Below, one piece after another: positions 24,434 through 32,771 of a stretch of DNA of 64,000 nt. Source of the DNA: Kiritimatiellia bacterium (GTDB lineage: Bacteria; Verrucomicrobiota; Kiritimatiellia; RFP12; UBA1067); contig JAILJX010000008.1 in assembly GCA_024694365.1 (NCBI GenBank), positions 38,987 through 102,986 of the forward strand. Reading direction: 5' to 3'. Below the pieces are notes generated by a model, which saw nothing but the letters and a program-made list of their open reading frames with translations, was not told the origin of the DNA and searched no databases. Position 1 is the first letter of the stretch, and each line of letters starts with the position of its first letter. Made by a program: the position numbers and the translations under genes.

Positions 24434-24934
24434 ATGAACAAAATCATCAAGGGCGTTTTTCTTGCTGCGGTCATGTGCATCGCGGCCACGGGTTGCGACA
24501 AGCTTGAGGAGCTTGCGGGTATGAAGAGCGATCCGCTGCCGGCGAAAAACCTGGTGGCGGAGAAAGAGACGGCGAAAGAGCTTGTGAAATGGGTCAAGGC
24601 GTTCGGCAAGGAGACCGATATGCAGCACGAAGAAGCATTCAAAAAGCTCAAGGGCAAGACTGTCGTTTTCAAGGGCACAGTCAGGGATGTCGGCAAGACC
24701 ATGATCGAAGAAACCCCTTACGTTTCGCTGAAGGTCGGCAAGATCGACATGCTTCAAGATCTGAACATACAGTTCAACTTCGGGAAAAAGGACATCGCCA
24801 CCATCGGAAAATGGAACAAGGGCGAGACGCACGCCATCCGCGGACGCATCGCCGAGATAGGCGACCTTGAGGATGACGCAAAGTGCGAAGCGGCGGAATC
24901 CGTTTCCGTGGAGGAATACGACGCCGCGAAATAA
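24434..24934 (+). CDS. Lipoprotein with an OB-fold-like (tRNA_anti-like) domain
   Basis: The protein has 166 residues. The N-terminal hydrophobic stretch ends in a lipobox, CIAATGC, with the lipidated Cys near residue 21. After a short helical linker the strands VVFKGTVRDV, YVSLKVGKID and HAIRGRIAEI look like the OB-fold found in small bacterial lipoproteins. ATG 24434 is set by AAAGGAGATAACA. Earlier in-frame codons back to 24308 give an unlikely, Gly/Arg-rich extension and lack a signal sequence. It is anchored in a membrane on the periplasmic side; role unknown. Confidence 0.7.
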   Translation: MNKIIKGVFLAAVMCIAATGCDKLEELAGMKSDPLPAKNLVAEKETAKELVKWVKAFGKETDMQHEEAFKKLKGKTVVFKGTVRDVGKTMIEETPYVSLKVGKIDMLQDLNIQFNFGKKDIATIGKWNKGETHAIRGRIAEIGDLEDDAKCEAAESVSVEEYDAAK

Positions 24935-24961
24935 GCGTGCCGACAAGGTAGGTTGCCTGCC

Positions 24962-25438
24962 ATGAAATTGAAGCTCAACAGGGAATTTCTGGTCCGCCAT
25001 CTTTTCGCCTTCGCCGTTTTCGCGGCGCTGGGCGGATGGTTCGGCTTTGATGCGCTGGTGCGCTATCCTGCGGCGGACGCCGCGGCGCTCTACAAGGCGA
25101 TCGAAGGCTCCGAACCGGCCAAAGGCACGGATCTCGAGTCGTTCAAGAGAGGGAAGATCGCGACGCAGAGGGTGTTTGCGATTCTTGCCCTTCTGGCGGC
25201 GGCGGGAGTCGGGATCCATCTTGCGGCGGTCGCGCTCGTTCGCGTGGATTGGGATGACGCGGGCTTTTCCGCCGGAGGAGTGAAGCGCCAGTGGGCTGAT
25301 GTCGCGTCCGTCGACGATTCGCTTTGGGAGAAGAAGGGCGTTCTCCGCCTGTCGGGGGAAGGATGGAAGCTCACGCTCGACGCGTGGCATCATACTGGCG
25401 TGAAAGAATTTTTCAAAAAAATCCAGGACCGGGGTTGA
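24962..25438 (+). CDS. Two-helix membrane protein with PH-like C-terminus, unknown function
   Basis: The 158-residue protein has membrane helices at about 13-35 (FAFAVFAALGGWFGF) and 67-92 (VFAILALLAAAGVGIHLAA). A loop of about 30 residues separates them, and a soluble C-terminal domain (about 93-158) has regular strands (VKRQWADVASVDDSLWEKKG, then GVLRLSGEGWKLTL). The domain looks like a bacterial PH domain, but this is only an impression. ATG 24962 is preferred over TTG 24953. The stop codon overlaps the -35 of the tRNA-Leu promoter. Confidence 0.6.
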   Translation: MKLKLNREFLVRHLFAFAVFAALGGWFGFDALVRYPAADAAALYKAIEGSEPAKGTDLESFKRGKIATQRVFAILALLAAAGVGIHLAAVALVRVDWDDAGFSAGGVKRQWADVASVDDSLWEKKGVLRLSGEGWKLTLDAWHHTGVKEFFKKIQDRG

Positions 25439-25463
25439 CACGCGCGCAAAAATATGAGATACT
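25435..25463 (+). promoter_or_regulatory. Promoter of the tRNA-Leu/tRNA-Glu pair
   Basis: Perfect -35 TTGACA (25435-25440), 17-bp spacer and -10 GATACT (25458-25463) extended by TGA. It overlaps the stop codon of the preceding gene. Confidence 0.8.
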
Positions 25464-25474
25464 ATGCGCCCGTA

Positions 25475-25559
25475 GCACCCGTGGTGAAATTGGCATACAC
25501 GCCAGATTCAGGTTCTGGTGCCGCAAGGTGTGTGGGTTCAAATCCCACCGGGTGCACCA
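25475..25559 (+). tRNA. tRNA-Leu (anticodon CAG)
   Basis: A class II tRNA with a long variable arm. The acceptor GCACCCG pairs with CGGGTGC. The anticodon arm CCAGA-TTCAGGT-TCTGG gives CAG. The T arm is GTGGG-TTCAAAT-CCCAC. CCA is encoded. tRNA-Glu follows 7 nt later. Confidence 0.95.
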
Positions 25560-25566
25560 AAAGCAT

Positions 25567-25641
25567 GGCCCCTTCGTCTATCGGCTAGGACATCTGGTTC
25601 TCATCCAGGCAAGAGGAGTTCGACTCTCCTAGGGGCTGCCA
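25567..25641 (+). tRNA. tRNA-Glu (anticodon CTC)
   Basis: The acceptor GGCCCCT pairs with AGGGGCT. The anticodon arm TCTGG-TTCTCAT-CCAGG gives CTC. The T arm is GAGGA-GTTCGAC-TCTCC. CCA is encoded. The AsmA-like gene begins about 30 nt downstream without its own visible promoter. Confidence 0.93.
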
Positions 25642-25671
25642 AAGGGCGGTTGATGCACAGGATTGCGGCAG

Positions 25672-27588
25672 GTGAAGAAATTCCTAAAATTTGTGCTATG
25701 GACGGTGTGCGGTCTTCTGACCGTCGTCTTGGTGTTCACCGGAAGTCTCTTTTTTCGCGAACAGCGCCTTCCGCGCTTTATTGTCGACGGTCTGGAGCGG
25801 CGGCTTTCGGGGAACGGGATTGAAGTCAAGATAGACTCGGTTTCGTTCGGTTTCCGTTCGGGGCTCCGCCTTCAGCGAGTCGCAGTGTACGACCCCGATC
25901 GCGAGGACAGCATCAGGAATCCGATAGGTTCGGCCCGCCACATACTGGTCGACTGGTTCAACCGACGCATCTTCGTCTCCGGCGCGTCGTATGCGCGCCT
26001 GCCGGATTCATACTACGCTCCCCGCACCGAGCCGTTCGTTCCGTCCCGCGTGGAAGTCGAGCTTCCCGACTCCCTGCCCGAGATGTCGGTATTCATCGAA
26101 GATTCCGAAATCCTTGGCGTGACCCCGGAACGTGTCACGGCGAGACTCCAGATCACTAAGGACAGGATTGCGATCGACAATCTCGACATAGTCATGCCGG
26201 ACAGGGATCGCCGCTATTCGCTGCACGGCTCGTTCAGCGTCGATTTCAAGACTCAAATGGTGAAGGGTGGCCTTGAGGGGGCGGTGAAATATTGCCAGAT
26301 CGCCCCCGTCGTCGAAGTCTTCGACGCGCCTGTGGCCATACCGTACATAGAAGCCGTGACCGATCTTGACTCCCCAATCCCGGCGTCGCTCTCGCTTGCT
26401 TCAGACATTGAGATGGGGTCTTTGGACATGCAGATATCCTTCTCTCCAGAGAACTTCGCGTACAGGGGCGTGCCGTTCCGCCGCGCGAAGGGGGCGATAG
26501 ACCTGAAGTGCAGGCCGGAAGGCCTGGACAACATGTTTTCGTTTACGATGAATGTCGCGGATGCTGTCGCCAGAGACGACAAGACCATGGACGGAACGGT
26601 TTGCGTCGCAAACGATTCAGGTCCGGTCAGGCTGGCGTTCTCGGCCAAAAGTACTCTCAAATTCCAGGATCTGCTCTCCGTCCTGGAGGAGCTGGACCCG
26701 GCCTGGTTCGAGTGCGTTTCATTTGAAACGGCTCCGGAAGTGCAGATCGAAGGCACGTGCGGAACCGGTCCCGAAGATCTCGGGGCGAACGACTTCCGCG
26801 GAAGCGTGAAAGTCGCCAGGGCTGCGGCGCTTGACATGAAGCTTAAAGATGTGGAGGCGGACTTCTCCCTGAAGCGCGACGTCCTTTCGATATCCGATGC
26901 GCACGCGAAGGGGTATCAGGGCGGAGAGCTCGGCGTGAACCTGCGGCTTTTCCTGAAAGATTTCGACCCCGGAAAATTCCATTTCTCCATTTCCGCCTCC
27001 TACGAAAAGGGTTCGCTCGAGGAGATAGCCGAGACGCTGTCGTTCGATCTCGGCGACAGGAGGGGGCGCGTGTCCGCATCCTACGATTTGTGCGGCTTCA
27101 TAGGGACGAACTGCCTGGAGACGCTCTCCGGCGCCGGAAGAATCGAAGTTTCAGACGGACGCCTCGCCCAGATGAAGCTCTTCGCAGGCCTTACGGACGT
27201 CCTGGCCGAGCGGGTTCCCGGGATATCCTTCCTGACCGAGTTCACACGCGCATCGGCAAGCTTCACGATAGACGAGGGAGTCCTTTCGTCCCAAGACGTG
27301 ACTGTGGGCGGCGGACTCCTTTCGCTGGCAGGCAAAGGGACTTATTCCATCCCCGCCGACAGGCTGGATTTCCGCGGAGAGCTTCAGCTGATGTCGGACG
27401 ATTCGTTCGCGGGCAGGTTCATAAAGCCGCTGACCTCTCCGTTCACGGATTTGCTGCTGAAATTCCGCGTGCGCGGACCGATGGACAATCCCGTGTGGAA
27501 ATACAGCGACGCGCCCATTCCGGGAGCCGGCGTGATCAAGTCCGCCACTGGATGGCTTATCGATTGGAGCGAAGATGAATCTGACTAG
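25672..27588 (+). CDS. AsmA/YhdP-like envelope protein
   Basis: The protein of about 638 residues has one N-terminal membrane anchor (FVLWTVCGLLTVVLVFTGSLFF) and a long periplasmic beta-rich body of repeated amphipathic strands. The C-terminal region matches the AsmA-like pattern: GRIEVSDGRLAQMKLFAGLT, then GLLSLAGKGTYSIPADRLDF, and VRGPMDNPVWKY. AsmA/TamB relatives form periplasmic grooves that move phospholipids to the outer membrane, which supports a diderm envelope. The start is GTG 25672 with AGGA 9 nt upstream; TTG 25663 is possible. The end overlaps rsmA by 14 nt. Confidence 0.75.
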   Translation: MKKFLKFVLWTVCGLLTVVLVFTGSLFFREQRLPRFIVDGLERRLSGNGIEVKIDSVSFGFRSGLRLQRVAVYDPDREDSIRNPIGSARHILVDWFNRRIFVSGASYARLPDSYYAPRTEPFVPSRVEVELPDSLPEMSVFIEDSEILGVTPERVTARLQITKDRIAIDNLDIVMPDRDRRYSLHGSFSVDFKTQMVKGGLEGAVKYCQIAPVVEVFDAPVAIPYIEAVTDLDSPIPASLSLASDIEMGSLDMQISFSPENFAYRGVPFRRAKGAIDLKCRPEGLDNMFSFTMNVADAVARDDKTMDGTVCVANDSGPVRLAFSAKSTLKFQDLLSVLEELDPAWFECVSFETAPEVQIEGTCGTGPEDLGANDFRGSVKVARAAALDMKLKDVEADFSLKRDVLSISDAHAKGYQGGELGVNLRLFLKDFDPGKFHFSISASYEKGSLEEIAETLSFDLGDRRGRVSASYDLCGFIGTNCLETLSGAGRIEVSDGRLAQMKLFAGLTDVLAERVPGISFLTEFTRASASFTIDEGVLSSQDVTVGGGLLSLAGKGTYSIPADRLDFRGELQLMSDDSFAGRFIKPLTSPFTDLLLKFRVRGPMDNPVWKYSDAPIPGAGVIKSATGWLIDWSEDESD

Positions 27589-28375
27589 TCCCAGCCAGGT
27601 CAAATCCTGGTGCATAGAAAACGGTTTTCACCCCAACAAGGTTCTGGGGCAGAACTTCCTGATAGACCGCAACGCCCTCGAGGCGATAGTGGACGCCGGA
27701 ATCGGCGATGAGCCATCGCCGCACGTGCTGGAGGTGGGGCCCGGTCTTGGCGTGCTCACGGAGGAGATGCTTGCCCGCGGCGCGAATGTTGTCGCAGTGG
27801 AGAAGGATCCCGTCCTTGCGGACCGTCTTGCCGCCTCGCTCGGGAATCCCGAGGCGCTCGAGGTGGTATGCGCAGACGCCCTCGACTTCATCGCCGGTGG
27901 AAGAAGCGCGGGCTTCGGTTTCATGGTTTCGAATCTTCCCTATCAAGCCGGAACGCGCATATTGCTTGAACTTGTGATGCGGCGCGAAATACCGTCGATT
28001 ACGGCGCTGGTGCAGACGGAGGTGGCAGACAGGCTTGCGGCGGGGGAGGGATCGAAAACGCGCTCGCTGTCGGGGGTGTGGACGCAGTTGGATTACGATG
28101 TGAAAATCGTGCGCAGGGTTGCGGCAAGTTGCTTCTGGCCCCGCCCCGCGATCGGTTCGACAGTCGTCAAATTGACGCGTCACGACAGAAATGTTGCATT
28201 TTCTCCGGAACAACGCGATATTTTCCACCGTTTGACGAAAAAAGCCTTTGAGCATCGCCGCAAGCAGCTTGGCAGCGTATTCAAAGATATGATACAATCT
28301 ACCGCAAGGGCTGAGGAGCTCTCTAATGAGGATTGGTTGAACCTAGTGAAAGGATTGACAAATGCTGACGCCTGA
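27575..28375 (+). CDS. rsmA: 16S rRNA dimethyladenosine transferase
   Basis: This 266-residue SAM-dependent methyltransferase (KsgA) dimethylates two adjacent adenosines near the 3' end of 16S rRNA. The N-terminus has the typical FHPNKVLGQNFLIDRNALEA. The SAM motif is LEVGPGLGVLTEEML, the acidic ribose contact VEKDP, and the catalytic loop SNLPYQAGT. Another family signature is CFWPRPAIGSTVVKL. The C-terminal helical domain is present. It overlaps the AsmA-like gene by 14 nt and the hexokinase by 14 nt, implying translational coupling. Confidence 0.95.
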   Translation: MNLTSPSQVKSWCIENGFHPNKVLGQNFLIDRNALEAIVDAGIGDEPSPHVLEVGPGLGVLTEEMLARGANVVAVEKDPVLADRLAASLGNPEALEVVCADALDFIAGGRSAGFGFMVSNLPYQAGTRILLELVMRREIPSITALVQTEVADRLAAGEGSKTRSLSGVWTQLDYDVKIVRRVAASCFWPRPAIGSTVVKLTRHDRNVAFSPEQRDIFHRLTKKAFEHRRKQLGSVFKDMIQSTARAEELSNEDWLNLVKGLTNADA

Positions 28376-29660
28376 AGATTTTCTCGCTTCCCGCGGCTTC
28401 ACGACCGCTGCGGAGACGGACCGCTCTGCACTGATATCCGCCTTTATGTCGGAAATGGAGAAGGGCTTGCGGGGGGAAAAGTCGTCGCTCATGATGATTC
28501 CTGCGTTCGTAGGGGTGGGTGGACGCATCCCCGCAGGGGCGACAGCCGCGGTTCTCGACGCCGGCGGGACCAATTTCCGCGGCGGAATCGTATCCATCCC
28601 TCCGGCGGTATCGGAAAAGCGCAACCAGCCGATGCCCGGGACCGACAGCGAGGTAGGTGAAGAGGACTTTTATGCCGCCTTCGCAGGAGAGGTCAAGAGA
28701 CTTCTCCCCAAGGCTTCCGTCAAGAAAATCGGATGGTGCTTCTCCTATCCCGCCGAGGCGACGCCCTCTCTCGACGCGAAACTGGTCAGGTGGACGAAGA
28801 ACATAAAGGCGCCGGCGATAGTCGGGGAATATGTGGGCGAGGAACTGCTCAAACGTCTGGGCGGAGGCGAAATCGCGGTCGTGAACGACACGGTCGCCAC
28901 GCTCCTTGCGGCCAAGGCGTCGGAGGGAGACAAGAGATACTCGTCCTACATCGGGTTCATCCTCGGCACCGGAACGAACGCCGCGTACGTGGAGAAAATC
29001 GCCAACATCCCGAAGCTCCGCGGCGCAAAGGAAGAGGACGGCCCGGACTCGATGATCATCAATGCGGAGTCCGGCGGATTCGACAAGATCGCGACGAGCG
29101 ATTTCGACAAGGCCGCCGACGCAAAAACCGGCAACCCCGGGTTGAACATATTCGAGAAGCTCATAGCCGGCGCCTATCTTGGGCAGATCGGGCTTGAAAC
29201 GTTCAAAGCCGCCGCGAAGACGGGGCTCTTCTCCGCCGCCGCCTCCCGCCAGATTTCCGGCATGGGCTCGCTGGAGACGATGGATCTCGACAACTTTTGC
29301 GCTTCGTTCGTCAAGCCGGGACGCGAGAATCCGCTCGATGCGGCGTTCAAGGACCAGGCCGACGCGCAAGTCGCCAAGCGTCTGGCGATTCCAGTGTTCG
29401 AACGGGCTGCAGTTCTCACGGCGGTGCATCTTGCGGCGTTTGTCATCAAATCGGGAGGCGGAACGGATTCGTCGGAACCCGTGGCGATCAACGCCGACGG
29501 TTCGACATATTACAAAACCCGGTGCATTCCGTTCTCGGAGACGGTCGAGAGGGAGCTTCGCTCGATGCTGGCCCCGCGCAACATCCATTTCGAAATCGTG
29601 CCAAGGATAGACGATGCGCCGATGGTCGGCGCCGGAATAGCGGCGATGTTGAGACGATGA
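28362..29660 (+). CDS. Hexokinase of the eukaryotic (actin-like hexokinase I/II) type
   Basis: The protein has 432 residues. The motif order follows eukaryotic hexokinases rather than bacterial glucokinases or ROK kinases: phosphate-1 loop VLDAGGTNFRGGIV, sugar-binding FSYPAEATPSLDAKLVRWTK, AVVNDTVATLLAA with the catalytic Asp, and GFILGTGTNAAYVE followed by MIINAESGGF. It should phosphorylate glucose or another hexose with ATP. The closing KSGGGTDSSEPVAINADGST matches the adenosine region. It is translationally coupled to rsmA. Such hexokinases are known in a minority of bacteria. Confidence 0.87.
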   Translation: MLTPEDFLASRGFTTAAETDRSALISAFMSEMEKGLRGEKSSLMMIPAFVGVGGRIPAGATAAVLDAGGTNFRGGIVSIPPAVSEKRNQPMPGTDSEVGEEDFYAAFAGEVKRLLPKASVKKIGWCFSYPAEATPSLDAKLVRWTKNIKAPAIVGEYVGEELLKRLGGGEIAVVNDTVATLLAAKASEGDKRYSSYIGFILGTGTNAAYVEKIANIPKLRGAKEEDGPDSMIINAESGGFDKIATSDFDKAADAKTGNPGLNIFEKLIAGAYLGQIGLETFKAAAKTGLFSAAASRQISGMGSLETMDLDNFCASFVKPGRENPLDAAFKDQADAQVAKRLAIPVFERAAVLTAVHLAAFVIKSGGGTDSSEPVAINADGSTYYKTRCIPFSETVERELRSMLAPRNIHFEIVPRIDDAPMVGAGIAAMLRR

Positions 29661-29679
29661 GGAAAGGACAGATTCAGAC

Positions 29680-30576
29680 ATGACCCGGAATTTGCGTGTT
29701 TTCGCCGCGGCGGCGCTCTCCGCAGCATCGCTGTGTGCGCATGCCGTCGAAGTGGATGGCGTTGCGGCGACGGTCGGAACGGACACGATCCTGCGCAGCG
29801 ACGTACTGAACGCAATGCGCCGGCGCGGAATCGCGGACGAATCCCGCTACGACGAAGTGAGGAACGATCTGATAGACCGCGCTTTGATAATCAAGGCCGC
29901 GGCGGAATCCAAGATGACGCTCCAGGAATGGGTCGTCGAGGACCGCGTGCGCACCATTGTGGAGGACGCTTTCGGCGGCGACCGCAACAAGCTGGTCGAA
30001 ACGCTCGCCCGCGAGAAGGTATCGTATGCCGAATGGCGCAAGCGCATAAAGGACGACCTCATAATCAACGCGATGCGCTGGAACATGGTCTACAAGAACG
30101 TTCGCGCGACCCCGTCGCTGATGAAGGCGGAATACCGGGCCCATCCCGAGCGTTACATGGCCGGCGGCAGAACGACGGTCTCGGTGATACTTCTTGATCC
30201 CGAGCGGTCTTCTTTCCGGGAGGCGGCATCCGACATGGTGAAGACGAATTCCTTTGCCGCCGCCGCAAAACGCTATTCGGTCGACTCGCATGCGTCTTCC
30301 GGCGGAGTCTGGAAGGACGTAACGCCGGCGGACGTGTTCAAGCCGGAAATCTGCGACAGCCTGTCCAAGCTCAAGGCCGGAGAGGTTTCGGACTGGATCT
30401 CGATAGATGGCTGGAGCTTCCTTCTCAAGAAGGAAGAGGAGTCGACTGCGCATCCCATGTCATTCGCCGAGGCCTATCAGCAGATCGAGGATTGCGTCCG
30501 CGAGCAGGAATCGGACCGCCTTTACGGTGCATGGATTGAGCGCTTGCGGGCCGAGACGTACATACGCATATACTGA
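29680..30576 (+). CDS. SurA-like periplasmic peptidyl-prolyl isomerase/chaperone
   Basis: The 298-residue protein has a signal peptide (about 1-22, SLCAHA). A SurA-type N-terminal helical domain follows (VDGVAATVGTDTILRSDVLN at the mature start, then IDRALIIKAAAESKM). A parvulin-like domain covers about 160-250 (VSVILLDPE, AAAAKRYSVDSHASSGGVW, LKAGEVSDWISIDG). SurA guides outer-membrane proteins across the periplasm. It starts 19 nt after the hexokinase stop with GAGGAAAGGA upstream. Several parvulin active-site positions look degenerate, so the chaperone role may dominate. Confidence 0.8.
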   Translation: MTRNLRVFAAAALSAASLCAHAVEVDGVAATVGTDTILRSDVLNAMRRRGIADESRYDEVRNDLIDRALIIKAAAESKMTLQEWVVEDRVRTIVEDAFGGDRNKLVETLAREKVSYAEWRKRIKDDLIINAMRWNMVYKNVRATPSLMKAEYRAHPERYMAGGRTTVSVILLDPERSSFREAASDMVKTNSFAAAAKRYSVDSHASSGGVWKDVTPADVFKPEICDSLSKLKAGEVSDWISIDGWSFLLKKEEESTAHPMSFAEAYQQIEDCVREQESDRLYGAWIERLRAETYIRIY

Positions 30577-30626
30577 GCCGGGTTTCTTTTTTAAGCGTGA
30601 GGGCTATGGCGTTGTAGCACACTTTG

Positions 30627-30635
30627 TGCTATAAT
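30627..30635 (+). promoter_or_regulatory. Leaderless extended -10 promoter of the NAD(P)HX dehydratase gene
   Basis: TGCTATAAT ends 6 nt before ATG 30642 and no Shine-Dalgarno sequence is present. Confidence 0.75.
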
Positions 30636-30641
30636 ACGGCT

Positions 30642-31481
30642 ATGAGCCTTCCACGAGAGTTGGCGGATGCGTTTTCGGAACGCCCCGCAAACGCGCATAA
30701 ACGTTCTGTCGGTACCGTTGCGGTGATCGGCGGGTGTGTTCGTTTTCCACATGCGCCCGCGATAGCGGCGCTGGGTGCACGCGCAGCGGGGGCAGGGCTC
30801 GTGGGGTTGTGCGTTCCCGCTGCATCTCGTTTTGCAGCGGCCGTTCTCGTTCCCGAGGCGACGTTCTTCGAGTCAGGTAATCCTCCCGTCGCCGACGTCT
30901 TCGCCGCCGGCATGGGTTTTGGCGACAGGCCCTCCGCCCGTGAAGAGGTGAGGCGCCTTCTTGCCGGCGGATGCAGGAGACTGGTTCTCGATGCGGACGC
31001 TCTTGCCGTTCTCGCTTTGCTCGCTTCCGAGGGCGAGTATCCCTGCGACGGGGCCCCGGAGCTCGTCCTCACGCCCCACGAAGGGGAGGCGGCGAAGCTT
31101 TTGGGGTGGCCCTGCGAGAAAATCGCCTCCCAAAGACGCGCGGCGGTTTGCGAAATCGCTTCGCGATACCGTGCGACGGCCGTTCTGAAAGGGCCGGGGA
31201 CGCTTGTCGCGTCGGCCGACCTCTCGCGCATCTTCGAAAATCCCGCCGGAAATCCGGAGATGGCTCTTGGCGGGATGGGGGATTTGCTTTCCGGAGTGGT
31301 GGCAGCGAGATGGTCGGCTCTCAAAACGGATGCATTCCTCGCCGCATCGTCCGCCGTATGGCTCCATTCTGCTGCGTCGGATTCTCTGGTCGCGGCAGGA
31401 GAAGATCCTTCCATCGCAAACACTGCCGCGGCGATTGGTTCTCTGCGGCTTGAACTAGAAACTAAATATCGAAGAACTTAA
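30642..31481 (+). CDS. nnrD: ADP/ATP-dependent NAD(P)H-hydrate dehydratase (NnrD-type)
   Basis: The protein of about 279 residues repairs hydrated NAD(P)H, a damage product. Family motifs include HKRSVGTVAVIGGCVRFPHA at the N-terminus (nucleotide-binding), the LVLDADAL strand, LTPHEGEAAKLLG and the catalytic PEMALGGMGDLLSGVVAA. Only the dehydratase (carbohydrate-kinase-fold) part is present. The epimerase half, often fused in bacteria, is absent, so it should be encoded elsewhere. In-frame GTG/ATG upstream would place the start inside the promoter, so ATG 30642 is used. The NamZ-like gene follows after 23 nt. Confidence 0.85.
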   Translation: MSLPRELADAFSERPANAHKRSVGTVAVIGGCVRFPHAPAIAALGARAAGAGLVGLCVPAASRFAAAVLVPEATFFESGNPPVADVFAAGMGFGDRPSAREEVRRLLAGGCRRLVLDADALAVLALLASEGEYPCDGAPELVLTPHEGEAAKLLGWPCEKIASQRRAAVCEIASRYRATAVLKGPGTLVASADLSRIFENPAGNPEMALGGMGDLLSGVVAARWSALKTDAFLAASSAVWLHSAASDSLVAAGEDPSIANTAAAIGSLRLELETKYRRT

Positions 31482-31504
31482 ACCACTGAAAGGGGGCTGT
31501 CTGC

Positions 31505-32617
31505 ATGGGTATGGTAAACTACGCGGAACTTGAGGCCGAACTGGCCAAAACGAACGAGCCCCTGGGGCTTTTGACGATGCAGGCGACAAGCACGACTCGC
31601 CGGCTCATGGCGAAATTCCCGGGAAGGCTCAAGGCTCTCTTTTCGGCTGAGCACGGGTTTTTCGGCAACAGCGGACCCGGCGAGCATACCGCGAGCGCGT
31701 GGCATCCGTACTGGAATCTCCCAATCCACTCCCTGTACGGCGTACACCGGAAGCCTTCTCCGGAAATGCTCGACGGAATCGGTCGCATCGTCATAGACCT
31801 TTGCGACATAGGCGTAAGATGCTACACCTATCTCGCGACGCTCAAAAACGTACTCGAGGCTTGCGCCGAGGCGAACATACCGGTGACGATACTCGATCGC
31901 CAGATACCTATGGGCAATGTCTTGGACGGACCCATGCGCAAGCCTTCCTACGCGAGTTTCGTCGCACCGATAAACGTTCCGCTCTGCCACGGCATGACCC
32001 CGGGAGAGTGTGCGATATGGATTCGCACGGCTGAAAGCCTCGATCTCGACCTTTCGGTTGTCAGGCTGGACGGATGGACCCACCGCAATCACGATCCGTG
32101 GCCGAATTTCGTCCCGCCGAGTCCTGCGATACGCAGTTGGGACTGCGCGGTGGCATATCCCATGACAGTCTTTTCGGAGGCGTACCCCGCTGTCGACGTG
32201 GATCGCGACGGACCCCTCTCATTCCGTGTCGTCGGCGCTCCGTGGATGGACGCGAAGGGGCTCATGAAGGACCTCCAGACCGGTCTAGACACTTGCGGTG
32301 TCGCCATGCGTCCGTATCGCTACATCCCCCGCGGCGGATCCTACGCCGGTTTTGCCCTGAACGGAATACTGTTCTCGGTTTCCCGTCCGTACGGCTTCTA
32401 CCCCGCGACAGCCGGCATTCTCATCTTCACGGCGCTTCTTCAGCACCATGGCGACAAGGTTTCGTTCGGAGCCAACCCCGAGTGGCTCGACAAGCTTCTC
32501 GGCTCGAGCGAGGTTAGGGACACGATACGCTCTGGGGACTTGAGCGACCTGTTCCAGGGCTGGATCGAGGCTCAGGACGAGTATCTCAAGACGAAGGTTG
32601 ATCTCTACCGCCAGTGA
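31505..32617 (+). CDS. NamZ/DUF1343-family exo-beta-N-acetylmuramidase-like protein
   Basis: The 370-residue protein carries the DUF1343 signatures: LFSAEHGFFGNSGPGEH, the SLYG..RKPSPEML segment, then DLCDIGVRCYTYLATLKNVL and TILDRQIPMGN. Characterised members (NamZ) remove terminal MurNAc from peptidoglycan fragments during cell-wall recycling. No signal peptide is evident here, unlike many relatives, so it may act in the cytoplasm. GGGGG-type Shine-Dalgarno (AAGGGGG) lies about 13 nt upstream. It is probably cotranscribed with nnrD. Confidence 0.8.
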   Translation: MGMVNYAELEAELAKTNEPLGLLTMQATSTTRRLMAKFPGRLKALFSAEHGFFGNSGPGEHTASAWHPYWNLPIHSLYGVHRKPSPEMLDGIGRIVIDLCDIGVRCYTYLATLKNVLEACAEANIPVTILDRQIPMGNVLDGPMRKPSYASFVAPINVPLCHGMTPGECAIWIRTAESLDLDLSVVRLDGWTHRNHDPWPNFVPPSPAIRSWDCAVAYPMTVFSEAYPAVDVDRDGPLSFRVVGAPWMDAKGLMKDLQTGLDTCGVAMRPYRYIPRGGSYAGFALNGILFSVSRPYGFYPATAGILIFTALLQHHGDKVSFGANPEWLDKLLGSSEVRDTIRSGDLSDLFQGWIEAQDEYLKTKVDLYRQ

Positions 32618-32664
32618 TGAAGGGCGAGGCCGTTCAAGTTAACTAGGGCTAAATCCTTCCCTTT

Positions 32665-32695
32665 CAGTGAGTTTTATGCTATAATGAACTCACTG
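32665..32695 (+). promoter_or_regulatory. Hydrogenase operon promoter inside a perfect inverted repeat
   Basis: CAGTGAGTT (32665-32673) and AACTCACTG (32687-32695) are exact reverse complements separated by 13 bp. Those 13 bp hold the extended -10 TGCTATAAT (32677-32685). This is a likely repressor operator. An 80-nt leader follows, with a small CTCCT/AGGAG hairpin and a Shine-Dalgarno GAAAGG. Confidence 0.7.
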
Positions 32696-32771
32696 CTGGG
32701 GAACGAGGCGTGAGCGCAGCTCTCCTGGTCAGGAGTAAGTAATTCCAAACAATCCACTGAAAGGTTGCAAG

